From Murimonas intestini (GTDB taxonomy: Bacteria > Bacillota > Clostridia > Lachnospirales > Lachnospiraceae), in the NCBI GenBank assembly GCA_003148945.1, contig QGGY01000004.1:62001-126000 (forward strand): DNA of 64,000 nt, read 5' to 3'. Both the position numbers and the translations under genes were made by a program. Positions 9,387 to 17,890 of this stretch are shown piece by piece. Numbering within the stretch: the stretch's first letter is position 1; each line of letters opens with the position of its first letter. The notes under the pieces were generated by a model. The model was not told where the DNA came from, ran no database searches, and was given only the letters and a program-made list of their open reading frames with translations.

Positions 9387-9479
9387 CCATTAAAATCGAG
9401 TGGGATAAGATTTTCTGTTTATTTACCTCACTTACCTCTTTAACGTGAGAATTACCCCTTTATGAAGATTTTACCCCCT

Positions 9480-9830
9480 TTAATAATTTTCTTTTTTCTT
9501 ATCATATTCTAACGCTTCATGCTCTCTCTGCACTTCTCGTAATAGTTCCTCTTCACTTGGCAAATAAAACTTATATTTTGAAGCGGAAATTTGTGTTTCA
9601 TTTTCTGGCAATGTATACTTAACTACAGACCCACTTTTATCCGCACACAATACAATTCCTATTAGAGGATTATCTCCCTCATTCATCAATTCACGTTCCA
9701 ATCCGAAGAGTTTCGCAACAAGTATAGGAAAAGAGTACCCTTTTCCATAAAAATAGCTTGTTTCTGTCTGCGACAGTAAGAGAGATTTTTGCTTGTTTAA
9801 AAGATCTGAAACCCTATAACAAACCAGATG
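9480..9830 (-). pseudogene. 3' remnant of a DUF1016/YhcG-type PDDEXK nuclease gene
   Basis: The open frame runs from a TAA at 9831 to the stop at 9480 without a proper start. Its last 70 residues match the C-terminal pattern of DUF1016 proteins: EGDNPLIGIVLCADK, then SASKYKFYLPSEEELLREV. The nuclease core (ELK) is missing. The remnant abuts the stop of the serine hydrolase gene, which appears to sit between this piece and a possible 5' piece at 11046-11111. An inner ATG (9701) could make a 73-residue peptide, but expression of a useful product is unlikely. Confidence 0.6.
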
Positions 9831-9840
9831 TTATAAAATA

Positions 9841-10839
9841 CTACTTATAAAAATTTTCTCTAATTTTTCGCATTTCTTTCCACACATTATCACCATAATT
9901 ACTCACTAAAACAGAAATCATGCCATTATTAGGATTATATTCAGAAATAAAACTCACACCAGGGTCACACCCCTGAAAATATACTAAATCTTTACCACAT
10001 GGATTGTCAATAATCCATACGCCATAGCCATAGTAGCCTTCTTCGGCGTCCGTCCCGTCTCCGCTTTGTTTAGTAAACATCTTTGAAAGAAACTCTTTTG
10101 AAATAAGTTTTTCATTTAATAAGTTCGTCCAAAAATTGACTATATCTTTTACTGTTATAAAAGCTCCTCCTGCCCCCGTTCCTTTTGCATCAACAGAAAA
10201 GATATTTGTACGGAAATCATTTGTATCAGAACAATAAATATAATTATTTGCACATTTCGACGGTAATCTATCCAGCTCATAGTAACCCGTTCCATTCATA
10301 TTGCATACATCAAAAATATTTGTTTGCAAATACTTATCAAAATACATTCCTGTTACTTTTTCAATTATCGTTGCCAATAACACATAACCCGAATTGTTGT
10401 ATTGAAACTTTTCACCTTTATGATACATCATAGGCTTATCTATGAACAAAGGGAACAGATCATTATTATGTCTAATCTTGTAATTAGGATACTCAAACCA
10501 TAATTCCTCATATTCGTCCATAATACTTTCATCAAAATAATCTGGCACCCCCGAAGTATGATTTAACAATTGTTCTACTGTCACATCAACATCTATATCA
10601 TATAAATCAAAATCAAGCAGTTTTTCTAATGTATCCTCAAAGTTCAGTTTTCCTTGCTCAATCAACTGTAAGATAGCTACAGCAATAAATACTTTTCCTG
10701 CTGACGCACTGGCAAATTTTGTTTCAATTGTATTTGGTATTTCATTTGCCAAGTCAGCCAGTCCGGATACATGTTCTATTAGTATCTCACTATCTTGTAC
10801 AACATATATACCCCCTCTAAAATTACTGTCTATGTTCAT
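9841..10839 (-). CDS. Serine hydrolase of the beta-lactamase/PBP (class C) fold
   Basis: The 332-residue product has the active-site SxxK as S46-A-G-K49, HTSG at 94-97 and a YxN triad as Y147-N-N149, the marks of family S12-type hydrolases. There is no signal peptide, so it is probably cytoplasmic and more likely an esterase or peptidase than a resistance lactamase. GAGGTAG precedes the ATG by 5 bases. It lies between two DUF1016-like remnants with no partner genes, consistent with a later insertion. Confidence 0.85.
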   Translation of the reverse strand: MNIDSNFRGGIYVVQDSEILIEHVSGLADLANEIPNTIETKFASASAGKVFIAVAILQLIEQGKLNFEDTLEKLLDFDLYDIDVDVTVEQLLNHTSGVPDYFDESIMDEYEELWFEYPNYKIRHNNDLFPLFIDKPMMYHKGEKFQYNNSGYVLLATIIEKVTGMYFDKYLQTNIFDVCNMNGTGYYELDRLPSKCANNYIYCSDTNDFRTNIFSVDAKGTGAGGAFITVKDIVNFWTNLLNEKLISKEFLSKMFTKQSGDGTDAEEGYYGYGVWIIDNPCGKDLVYFQGCDPGVSFISEYNPNNGMISVLVSNYGDNVWKEMRKIRENFYK

Positions 10840-11045
10840 AATCTACCTCGCTGAATAATAAATGCGTTCGCCCCGTACAGTATAATATTTTCTTATATCT
10901 GCTCGTATCGTTTTATATCCCATAAGAAGTTCGGGCACTAAAGAATTAAAAATTATTGTTGTTCTGAATACCTCAACATGCGAAAAAGCCTGTATTTCCA
11001 ATGACTTTCATCGATTAATACCCTTTAGCAGCTCAAATTCAAATA

Positions 11046-11111
11046 CTATTTTTTATTAATCAAATCCTTGATTTCATCTACCAAAGGCTGATATCCAATT
11101 ATTTCTTCCAA
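11046..11111 (-). pseudogene. Possible 5' remnant of a DUF1016-type gene
   Basis: A GGAGG site stands 7 bases before a TTG that opens a 21-residue frame, EEIIGYQPLVDEIKDLINKK, then a stop. The text resembles the first helix of DUF1016 proteins. If so, the downstream 3' piece at 9480-9830 belongs to the same broken gene. Short length makes this uncertain. Confidence 0.3.
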
Positions 11112-11127
11112 TATCGTTCCTCCATAA

Positions 11128-11146
11128 CTCGCACCAGTGGTGCGAG
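11128..11146. repeat. Perfect 9-bp inverted repeat
   Basis: CTCGCACCA, one base, TGGTGCGAG. It lies 16 bases upstream of the possible DUF1016 5' piece; a similar-sized palindrome lies at the 3' end of the intact DUF1016 gene. Confidence 0.7.
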
Positions 11147-11180
11147 AATTAACATTTTCATTTTACCCTATAATGCAATT

Positions 11181-11357
11181 TCAGTGATCACACCTAAATT
11201 CTTCAAACATTTTCTTTAATATCTGAACATTACGATATTTCTCTTTAAAAGCATCCATAACATACCCGTCTACTTCTTCAAAATGCGGCATCCTTATTTC
11301 ATCAGCGTAATCTTCTTTTCTATTCCAGTTATTATAAAGAAATTCCTCATACGCCAT
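11181..11357 (-). CDS. Short hypothetical frame, perhaps part of a broken gene
   Basis: 58 codons from ATG 11357 without a convincing ribosome site. Composition is protein-like and acidic (NNWNRKEDYADEIRMPHFEE; YRNVQILKKMFEEF). A coding-like frame in another phase overlaps its start, which suggests a frameshifted longer gene. I do not recognise the family. Confidence 0.35.
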   Translation of the reverse strand: MAYEEFLYNNWNRKEDYADEIRMPHFEEVDGYVMDAFKEKYRNVQILKKMFEEFRCDH

Positions 11358-11520
11358 AAACTTCTAGCAATAACATTTCGTTAAATTGGCAAAAATCCAA
11401 CATTCCGTCCAAAACACATGCTTTTTCCTGCTCATCTGTAATCTTTATTAATAAAAAGCGACTTCAATAAATTGAATCGTATTATCCTTTCTCTCACGAT
11501 AAATAATAATCATCTTCTTA

Positions 11521-11742
11521 TTAAGGAGCCTTTGCCGATATTGCTTTGCGCAATTTAACACGATTCTTTTTGCAGCTTCCTTTGTAAATTTCATAATTCA
11601 GGTTATTCTCCTCTATAAATTTAAAGAGAGAGTAATAACACCACTGTGCTATATACTCTCTCTTTGTGGCTAATTTTAGTGTTGTCTGCCAACGACCAGT
11701 CAAAGACTGGTAAAGATATCGGATTTTAGTGTTGTCCGCCAA
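11521..11742 (-). CDS. Questionable ORF whose start lies in a tandem hairpin repeat
   Basis: 73 codons. The first 25 residues (ADNTKIRYLYQSLTGRWQTT) are only the translation of the hairpin repeat unit described at 11673-11773, so the annotated start is doubtful. The rest (YIAQWCYYSLFKFIEENNLN) looks more protein-like. Probably a decayed gene fragment. Confidence 0.25.
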   Translation of the reverse strand: MADNTKIRYLYQSLTGRWQTTLKLATKREYIAQWCYYSLFKFIEENNLNYEIYKGSCKKNRVKLRKAISAKAP

Positions 11743-11773
11743 CGACCAACCACTTGATTGGCAAAAGTATCAG
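11673..11773. repeat. Two tandem ~50-bp hairpin units with shared flanks
   Basis: Units start at 11673 and 11723. Both read TTTTAGTGTTGTC, then C(T/C)G/CCGCCAAC-GA, then a hairpin of different sequence (ACCAGTC-AAA-GACTGGT; CCAACC-ACTT-GATTGG), then TATCGG or TATCAG. The change of both stem arms while flanks are kept means the hairpin shape, not its sequence, is conserved. A third, diverged unit begins at 11774. Confidence 0.75.
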
Positions 11774-11810
11774 ATTTAAGTGTTAGCCCACTAGAAAAGC
11801 ACGCTTTTCT
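11774..11810. repeat. Third, diverged hairpin unit
   Basis: Starts like the units before it (ATTTAAGTGTTAGCC) and holds a perfect 8-bp stem AGAAAAGC-AC-GCTTTTCT at 11793-11810. The TATCAG end is not preserved. Confidence 0.55.
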
Positions 11811-11966
11811 TCTACTATTATTATACGCAAATCCTATTTTTATGTCAATAGATTATTAGTAGGTGCCTTTATTAGCTATTGCCCTTTCAAATAATCCGAC
11901 AAATTTTCTACATAAGTAATATCACAACTCCATTTTGCACTAAAGATCCCGCAAATGCCAGTAAAA

Positions 11967-12056
11967 TCAATCTTTCCGCACCAGAAACGTCACCGTCTCC
12001 ACATGTGTTGAGTGTGTGAAAAAGATTTCCAGAAGGCATAATTGGGCCTTGGCGGA
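11967..12056 (-). pseudogene. Short remnant ending in a THVETV motif
   Basis: The minus-strand frame ending at 11967 reads LEIFFTHSTHVETVTFLVRKD before its stop. HVETV near the C-terminus is typical of TrmA/RlmD-type uracil-5-methyltransferases, a gene end often used as an insertion point by mobile elements. It is too short for firm naming. The rest of 11811-12203 shows no gene. Confidence 0.3.
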
Positions 12057-12203
12057 GGTATTTAACTCCAACCGAATTCTCAAATTTCCCCTTCCTTTTT
12101 GGTTCTTCTCCTTCACCTTTGTATTAGTAAAAGTATAGCATAAAATTTCGTGTTTTGGAGGCTTTGCTACACCGGATAGAGAAATATTTTGTCAGCAACT
12201 TTA

Positions 12204-12256
12204 CTGCCAACAATAAAGTCCTTGAGTTCAATTCTCAAGGACTTTATTCTTAACAG
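12204..12256 (-). terminator. Hairpin element/terminator after gajB
   Basis: CTGCCAAC, then a perfect 15-bp stem AATAAAGTCCTTGAG with a 7-base loop, then TTCTTAACAG. The A-tract and T-tract at the stem base suit termination on either strand. The flanks match the other elements at 11686, 15763 and 17041. Confidence 0.75.
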
Positions 12257-12279
12257 CTTAGTGCTTTCGACGCTGCACA

Positions 12280-13872
12280 CTACCACCGTAATTCTCGTCG
12301 TCGCTCTTGTAGTCCATCTTTCAATAAAAACGATGATGGGTACGCTTTATAAAAATCATTCTGTCTGCTCCGATATCGTTGAGTCCCATTCATTATGAAA
12401 CAAGCATCTTTTGCGCGTGTAATCCCAACATAATGAAGATTAAGCAACTGTTCAATTTCATCCGCTGTACCATACTCATCAGATATAATGTATTTGTACA
12501 TATCCATATGGAACACAATATTGAACTCAAGACCTTTTGATTTATGTAAAGTCATTATATTTAATTCATCTTCAGCAGCGGGCACATAGCTATTTAAAGC
12601 TGTGCTATCTGACAATACGTGTTTTAGTAAAGCAACGGTTCCAGCATTATATCCTTTGGGATAAACCAATTCCGCTATCTCGATAAAATTATCTATTACA
12701 TTAATCATCTCCCCAAACGGACAGCTAAATATCTTATGACACACTTCTAATGCCTTTCTGTATCTATCTGGCTCGATTTCTTCAGAAAATAATTTTTCGG
12801 CATAGTCTACAGCATATATACTTTTATCAAATCGTGCATTCAACAATTCACAAAATATACGTCCCCAATTTGAATTGTCCTTGTCTAATGGACTCTCAGA
12901 AAACACTTTATGTTTCGTTTTTAAAACTGTATCTAAAAAATGAATTGTTCCATTTCCTCGACATAAAATAGCCACTTGATTATTACTTACAACTTCATAA
13001 GTCTTTTTTATCGCCTGTAATTTCTGATCGATTTTTTTTGCTATTTCCCTTTCTGATCCCTCAACACATACACGAAATACCCTTTTATCCTCTTGAATTT
13101 GCTTTGAGGCGTCAAATAGGCATAGCGAATACTCCGCAATACTAGGATGACATCTATGATTTACGCTGAGCTCGTAATGCTTAAAATCTTCTCTGCCTAT
13201 AAGTGAAAGCAGATATTTCGGGAAGCGATTGCTAAACCCATATATAGCTTGATTAATATCACCAACAGCAACTCCTATAAGTCCGCTTTCACACAACATA
13301 ATAAAAATATCATGCTGTATTTGTCCACAATCTTGATATTCATCTATAAACACAGATACATATCGGGATTTAATATATTGAAGCGCTCCAGGAACTTTTT
13401 TCATGATGTATAATGCTGTTTCTCCTGACACATCCAAAAAAATCTTTCCATTTTTCAATGATTCTAATAGCAATATTTCTTGGTCATTTGTAACATCCGA
13501 ACCCATTCCAAACAATCCAGAATATATTGGATCACTTTCCGATGAATTTACAACTTCATATTCAGGTAAAGTGTACGTTAAATGACTTGCAAAAGGAATA
13601 ATTATTTGCGAAATATAAAATTTATCTATCGTACCAAAAAAGGAGTTCTTGTGTTCTATACCCCTCTGTTTGCAACGACTTTTTAGCTCATCACTTGCCT
13701 TGTTTGTAAATGAAATAGCAATAATTCCTTTATAATCCGGCAATTCTTTCAAAACCAATCCTATCTTCTCAACAACAGTATATGTTTTTCCAGATCCCGG
13801 TCTTGCTGTTACAACAACATTACCATTTTGCTCTAATATGCTTATTTGTTCCTCTGTCGGCTTTTTAATCAT
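12280..13872 (-). CDS. gajB: GajB, UvrD-like helicase/NTPase of a Gabija defence system
   Basis: A 530-residue superfamily 1 protein: Walker A ARPGSGKT (23-30), motif Ia SFTNKA (about 54), Walker B DEYQD (177-181), GDINQAIYGF (about 204-213), then late motifs TLHKSKGLEF and YVGITRAKDA in the C-terminal part. It is shorter than UvrD/PcrA and directly follows an OLD-family gene, the defining Gabija arrangement. In known systems GajB senses nucleotide/DNA-end changes and works with the GajA nuclease to stop phage. Its ATG lies inside the end of gajA (ATGATTAA overlap of 8 bases), so translation is coupled. Confidence 0.9.
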   Translation of the reverse strand: MIKKPTEEQISILEQNGNVVVTARPGSGKTYTVVEKIGLVLKELPDYKGIIAISFTNKASDELKSRCKQRGIEHKNSFFGTIDKFYISQIIIPFASHLTYTLPEYEVVNSSESDPIYSGLFGMGSDVTNDQEILLLESLKNGKIFLDVSGETALYIMKKVPGALQYIKSRYVSVFIDEYQDCGQIQHDIFIMLCESGLIGVAVGDINQAIYGFSNRFPKYLLSLIGREDFKHYELSVNHRCHPSIAEYSLCLFDASKQIQEDKRVFRVCVEGSEREIAKKIDQKLQAIKKTYEVVSNNQVAILCRGNGTIHFLDTVLKTKHKVFSESPLDKDNSNWGRIFCELLNARFDKSIYAVDYAEKLFSEEIEPDRYRKALEVCHKIFSCPFGEMINVIDNFIEIAELVYPKGYNAGTVALLKHVLSDSTALNSYVPAAEDELNIMTLHKSKGLEFNIVFHMDMYKYIISDEYGTADEIEQLLNLHYVGITRAKDACFIMNGTQRYRSRQNDFYKAYPSSFLLKDGLQERRRELRW

Positions 13873-15619
13873 GAGCAGGATGACTCCCTTCTTCGACAGT
13901 CTTTTTTAGCGCTAAAAGTGGCGCACAAACTTCTGCCCCCTGAATCTTACCTAATTTAGTATGTTCAGACGTCAAAAAGCTCATCATATTTTGTGCCTTA
14001 TGCGTCTGCATCGCCTTTACCAAAGTAGTAACTGTACGCTTTCTATAATATGCCTTAAGATCATCATACAAGTCACTCTTTGCCAAGTCCATCTCTAAAT
14101 CAACATCTGACACATATAAACCATACACTGTTGCCTGTGCTCTAAAATAATCATTTAAGGCTATTGCTGTTGCCGGTATAGATTTCTGATGTCCCCATTC
14201 ATTTTCATCTTTATGTTGCTGCCAATATTGATTAATCGGCTCATCAGCATTTCTTATCTGCGAAAGGATTCCTGCTATTCGAGAGATTCCTGCATAATAG
14301 TCTTTTGTAGGCGCTTTATTTGGTTTTGAAAAGATATCATTATCTGTTCTTAGAACCCATGGTATCTTCAAAGCATCACATATTGCTACATATGGTTTAA
14401 ACCCTACTCCCTCTACCGCTAATATTGAAATATTTAATCGGTCAAGATCAACACCTATTTCCTGCGCAAGTGCGGTATAAAAAAGGACTTCTGATACGCC
14501 TTCCACGAGAAATACACCATCCGAAAAAAATATTTCCGCCGAAAGTGCATTTAAACGATATCCGAATTTTTCGAATTCCGCCTTCAACAGTTGACTACAT
14601 CCTCCGCATGCAACATGCGTGTATTTGTTAACAGTATGCAATCTAATAATACTGTCTGGCTCAAACTTAGATGCAATATGCGGTGAATGCGTTGTAATTA
14701 AAATCTGATCATTGAAATTTGATTGAATGTATTTTGACAGTTTTCTTTGCTGATGTGGGTGTAAATGCGCTTCTGGCTCCTCAACCGCAAAGAAAGTAAC
14801 GTGATCAATATTCTTCTGAATATTTTGTTTTGCAATCCATGTTGCAAGAAAAATTTGATTATTTCTCCCATCACCACCAATTGCTAATGGACCTTGATCG
14901 GATGAGTATGATAATATTAAGTTATCCAATAACTTTTCCGCATCGCTCTCTCCTGCAACAAATTTTACTTTCTGATCTTCATTATGAATAGATAATTGTG
15001 CCAACTCTGTATTCACACTTTCCAAAGCAGATGCAACATAATTCAATGAGCTAACCTGACTGTTTATATCATTTAATTTACTTTGAATTTCACCAGTCTT
15101 AACATCATCTGCTTCTTTTGCCTCCTTATCCAAACGTTCTTTAGCCATTCGTAATATCTGAATACGCTCTCTTTTCAAAAAGCCAAACAAATCTCTATTT
15201 GTATCAACACATTGCATATTCAATCTTTTAATATACTGGCGGGTAGACTGTTCTTCAAGGACTGTTTCATCATACCCTATCCATATGCTGTACTGACCAT
15301 TTTTACTGTTCGTATATCGAATAACTGTAGTTTCATCCTTGATACTACCACCAAAAGTACTTAATAAGCATTCTTCAGTGATTCCACAAATTGTAACTGT
15401 AATCTCTATGCTTTCAGCGCCCGAATAAGCATTATAGTCACTATCTGTCAATTCTAAGTCGTGTTCATTAAGTGATTTGTCAAACAGTAGCCTAAGAGCA
15501 TACAATAAATTGGTCTTTCCAACATCATTTGCTCCGATAATAAGTGTTTTGGGTTGAAGAAAAATTTCTGCATCATCGAAATTTCTGAATCCCTTAATGC
15601 GTATTTTCTCAATTCTCAT
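13865..15619 (-). CDS. gajA: GajA, OLD-family ATPase-TOPRIM nuclease of a Gabija system
   Basis: 584 residues. The ABC-type ATPase half has Walker A GANDVGKT (29-36), Walker B region FFAVEEPEAHLHP (276-288) and H-loop TTHSPH (309-314), with a coiled-coil region near 160-210. The C-terminal TOPRIM has VFLVEGVSE (E373), VEGVG (E403) and LRTDND (D426, D428), the metal-binding residues of the nuclease. In studied Gabija systems GajA forms a tetramer that nicks DNA when nucleotides are depleted. ATG 15619 was chosen over 15637 because GGAGGA lies 8 bases upstream. gajB overlaps the stop. Confidence 0.9.
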   Translation of the reverse strand: MRIEKIRIKGFRNFDDAEIFLQPKTLIIGANDVGKTNLLYALRLLFDKSLNEHDLELTDSDYNAYSGAESIEITVTICGITEECLLSTFGGSIKDETTVIRYTNSKNGQYSIWIGYDETVLEEQSTRQYIKRLNMQCVDTNRDLFGFLKRERIQILRMAKERLDKEAKEADDVKTGEIQSKLNDINSQVSSLNYVASALESVNTELAQLSIHNEDQKVKFVAGESDAEKLLDNLILSYSSDQGPLAIGGDGRNNQIFLATWIAKQNIQKNIDHVTFFAVEEPEAHLHPHQQRKLSKYIQSNFNDQILITTHSPHIASKFEPDSIIRLHTVNKYTHVACGGCSQLLKAEFEKFGYRLNALSAEIFFSDGVFLVEGVSEVLFYTALAQEIGVDLDRLNISILAVEGVGFKPYVAICDALKIPWVLRTDNDIFSKPNKAPTKDYYAGISRIAGILSQIRNADEPINQYWQQHKDENEWGHQKSIPATAIALNDYFRAQATVYGLYVSDVDLEMDLAKSDLYDDLKAYYRKRTVTTLVKAMQTHKAQNMMSFLTSEHTKLGKIQGAEVCAPLLALKKTVEEGSHPAHD

Positions 15620-15762
15620 CAAATGCTTCCTCCGCAAAATACGATTATTGTATTAGATTAAATATTATAGATATAGCAAAAGCAGCATGCCACCTCTTTG
15701 TGTATGTATTTAATAATATTCTACCACCATTTTTCCTTAAAGCCAACCACTATAGCTGTGTT

Positions 15763-15819
15763 TTCTACTAACAATAAAACGCTCGAACCATCAAGGCTCA
15801 AGCGTCTTATTCTTATCAA
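15763..15819 (-). terminator. Hairpin element/terminator between DUF1016 gene and gajA
   Basis: CTACTAAC, then arms AATAAAACGCTCGAACC and GGCTCAAGCGTCTTATT (15773-15789, 15795-15811; 17 bp with G-U pairs on the minus strand), then TTCTTATCAA. Flanks match the elements at 12204 and 17041. Confidence 0.75.
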
Positions 15820-15843
15820 TATTGTTCTGCATATCTGGATTCT

Positions 15844-15870
15844 AATAGTGCCACAGGCTGTGGCACTATT
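15844..15870. repeat. Palindrome overlapping the DUF1016 stop codon
   Basis: Arms of 13 bp (AATAGTGCCACAG / CTGTGGCACTATT) separated by one base. The right arm covers two bases of the TAA stop at 15869-15871. Confidence 0.8.
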
Positions 15871-16945
15871 ACTCCAGTTCTTTTTCGATTTCTTCAATAG
15901 ACGGCAGGCTGCTGCGCAGTTCCTCCGGCAATGCCTTGGCAATCTGATTTTTCCACTCCGCAACACCAATGGGATTCTTGTATCCCGCCAGAGAATACTC
16001 TACCACCGTTTCATTCTTGCCTTTTACCAACAGCAGACCGATTGTCGGCTGATCATCTGGATGACGCAAAACATCGTTTACTACATTTTGGTACATATTC
16101 AATTGGCTGATAAATCCCGGCTCAAAGTCGCAAGCTTTCAGTTCAATCACCACATAGCATCGAAGTTTTAGGTGGTAAAACAGAAGGTCGATATAAAAAT
16201 CATCGCCGCCAACTTCCAAATGTACCTGTCTGCCTACAAAAGCAAACCCCTGTCCCAACTCCAGCAGAAAGCTCTGAATATGTTCTGTGAGCTGTCGCTC
16301 AATCTCAACTTCTCGCCGGGGCATATCCGTACCAAGGAAATCAAACAAGTACGGATCTTTAAACACTTGATTGACCATATCTGAATCCGCTGGCGGAAGT
16401 GCCGCAGGAAAATTATTCACACTTCTTCCTGAACGCTCCATGAGACCGCCCTGTATTTGCAGGTCAAGCACATTGCTGCTCCAGCCATTTTCTATTGCTT
16501 TATTGGCATACCAGATACGGCTCTCCATAGAATCCAGCTTATCCAACAGCATCCGATTTGTTCTCCACGGAATTTGTGCCACAACCCGTTGCACAATTTC
16601 AAAGTCAGGCCAGCTCTCTGCAAACTTTCGCATATATTTGATATTTCTCGGAGAAAATCCAGACATCTCCGGGAATGCACCCTTTATGTCCTTGGCCATG
16701 CGGTCAATGACTTTTGCGCCCCAGCCTTCTTCCTCCTGTTTTTTCAGAATAGCTCTACCAATGTTCCAGTACAGGCATATCATGCTGGAATTTGCATTCA
16801 GCACAACTGAAATCCGCTGCCTTTGGATTTCTGCTTTTACTTCTTCAATAAATTTCAAATAAGCATCACTCATCTCGGAAAGATTTGGAGCAACAGGGAA
16901 TATCACTCCATCCTTATTCTTTCCCATTTGATTTCGATTATCCAA
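15869..16945 (-). CDS. DUF1016 (YhcG-type) PDDEXK nuclease-family protein
   Basis: 358 residues with the two-part family layout: an N-terminal helical DUF1016_N region (LYWNIGRAILKKQ, GFSPRNIKYMRKFAESWP, QIPWRTNRMLLDKL) and a C-terminal restriction-like fold (FVGRQVHLEVGGDDFYIDLL, then VVIELKACDF with the D...ExK catalytic pattern). Such proteins occur in defence islands and near restriction systems; the exact role is not settled. The start is TTG at 16945, with GAGGTG 8-9 bases upstream; the inner ATG 16927 has no site. It has its own hairpin elements on both sides and a palindrome at its stop. Confidence 0.85.
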   Translation of the reverse strand: MDNRNQMGKNKDGVIFPVAPNLSEMSDAYLKFIEEVKAEIQRQRISVVLNANSSMICLYWNIGRAILKKQEEEGWGAKVIDRMAKDIKGAFPEMSGFSPRNIKYMRKFAESWPDFEIVQRVVAQIPWRTNRMLLDKLDSMESRIWYANKAIENGWSSNVLDLQIQGGLMERSGRSVNNFPAALPPADSDMVNQVFKDPYLFDFLGTDMPRREVEIERQLTEHIQSFLLELGQGFAFVGRQVHLEVGGDDFYIDLLFYHLKLRCYVVIELKACDFEPGFISQLNMYQNVVNDVLRHPDDQPTIGLLLVKGKNETVVEYSLAGYKNPIGVAEWKNQIAKALPEELRSSLPSIEEIEKELE

Positions 16946-17040
16946 ATTTTTTCACCTCGCATTTTGCAGATTTCTTTCATAAAGTATATCATGTTCGACA
17001 GTAATTTTCTATCCTAACCGCTCATAGTCACAACGCTTCT

Positions 17041-17094
17041 CACTGCCAAGAACAAAATCCTCAGCTCTATGTCTGAGAATTTTGTTCTTATCAG
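17041..17094 (-). terminator. Hairpin element/terminator after the recombinase fragment
   Basis: CTGCC, then arms AAGAACAAAATCCTCAG and CTGAGAATTTTGTTCTT (17048-17064, 17073-17089), ending in TTCTTATCAG. The flanks and placement match the elements at 12204 and 15763. Confidence 0.75.
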
Positions 17095-17144
17095 TGTATG
17101 TACTCGGCAAGAGCGCTCTCTTTTTCCGGCTCCTGCCGCTCTAT

Positions 17145-17890
17145 TTAGTCCTCAAAGTCAATCCGCTGTGTCATAACGATGCCAGACTTAAACTGTATTT
17201 CTATCTTGCTCTCATTGATCACCCTAACCGTCTGCAGCAGCCTGCGGACAAGGTCATCGTCAAATTCCCGCTTCAGGTAGCTGGCTTTTTTCATATAGCT
17301 CTCCATATCCTGCATCCGCTGGTCGTAGGATTCGGCAAGCTGGCGTTCTCTGATTAACTTGGCCTTTTTCTTTTTCAGCTCCTTGATTTCATTGGCGATG
17401 ACGCGATATTCCTTGTCAAACATCTCATCCGCGCATTCTGCCTTGGCGCTGTCCTCAATGAGTGCCATCATCCTCTGCTGGAGCTGCTCGATCTGCTCAT
17501 CATATTCGGTCGGTTCGCTCTTTGGGGAGTAGCTGCCGATGATCCGGATGACGTTCTCCCGGAACGCCTGCACAAATTCGCCCTGATCCTCGACTACGCT
17601 GTTGATGGCCGCCATGATTGCTTGGTGCAAGGTGTCCTCTTTGATGGTCGACGAGTGTTTGCAACGCTTGGAACCGTATTTCAGGCGGTTGTCGCAGCGC
17701 CACACTGCCCATTTCTGTCCGTATTTTGACCATACCTGTCTGCGATAAGGCTGGCCGCATTCGGCGCAGATTAAGATATCCGACAGCACATACTTGGAGC
17801 TGTATTTTCCCTTGACCGGTTCGGCCTTTTTCTTGGCGGCTGGGCGGTAGATGGCGGAGCGCCGTGCTTTTTCTTCCTGCTTCTTCCTGA
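17145..17890 (-). pseudogene. Large serine recombinase, C-terminal fragment
   Basis: The fragment holds the zinc ribbon of large serine recombinases (ICAECGQPYRRQ ... RCDNRLKYGSKRCKH) and the long charged coiled coil (IANEIKELKKKKAKLIRERQ), ending with a typical basic/beta tail. The catalytic resolvase domain and the start of the recombinase domain are absent: upstream of about 17890 the frame runs into IS66 sequence. An in-frame ATG at 18011 exists only by reading IS66 DNA out of phase. Such recombinases move integrative elements, so this may be the dead integrase of the accessory region. Confidence 0.75.

Larger units (their letters stand above)
10840..11520. other. Gene-poor stretch with decayed reading frames
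   Basis: No intact gene of normal size is visible. On the minus strand there are short coding-like pieces: a 21-residue frame (11046-11111), a 58-residue frame (11181-11357) and, overlapping its upstream end in another frame, a piece reading TDEQEKACVLDGMLDF, preceded by a piece reading RKDNTIQFIEVAFY. The switching frames suggest one or more genes broken by small insertions or deletions. Confidence 0.5.

Noticed and set aside
9841..10839. Beta-lactam resistance gene
   Set aside because: Active-site motifs fit the fold, but there is no signal peptide and the family is mostly esterase/peptidase-like.
11673..11810. CRISPR-like array
   Set aside because: Only two or three units, the repeated part is the flank, the variable part is self-complementary, and no cas genes are nearby.
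11673..17094. Classical integron attC sites
   Set aside because: The conserved ends are not RYYYAAC/GTTRRRY and no integron integrase is seen; only the general layout is similar.
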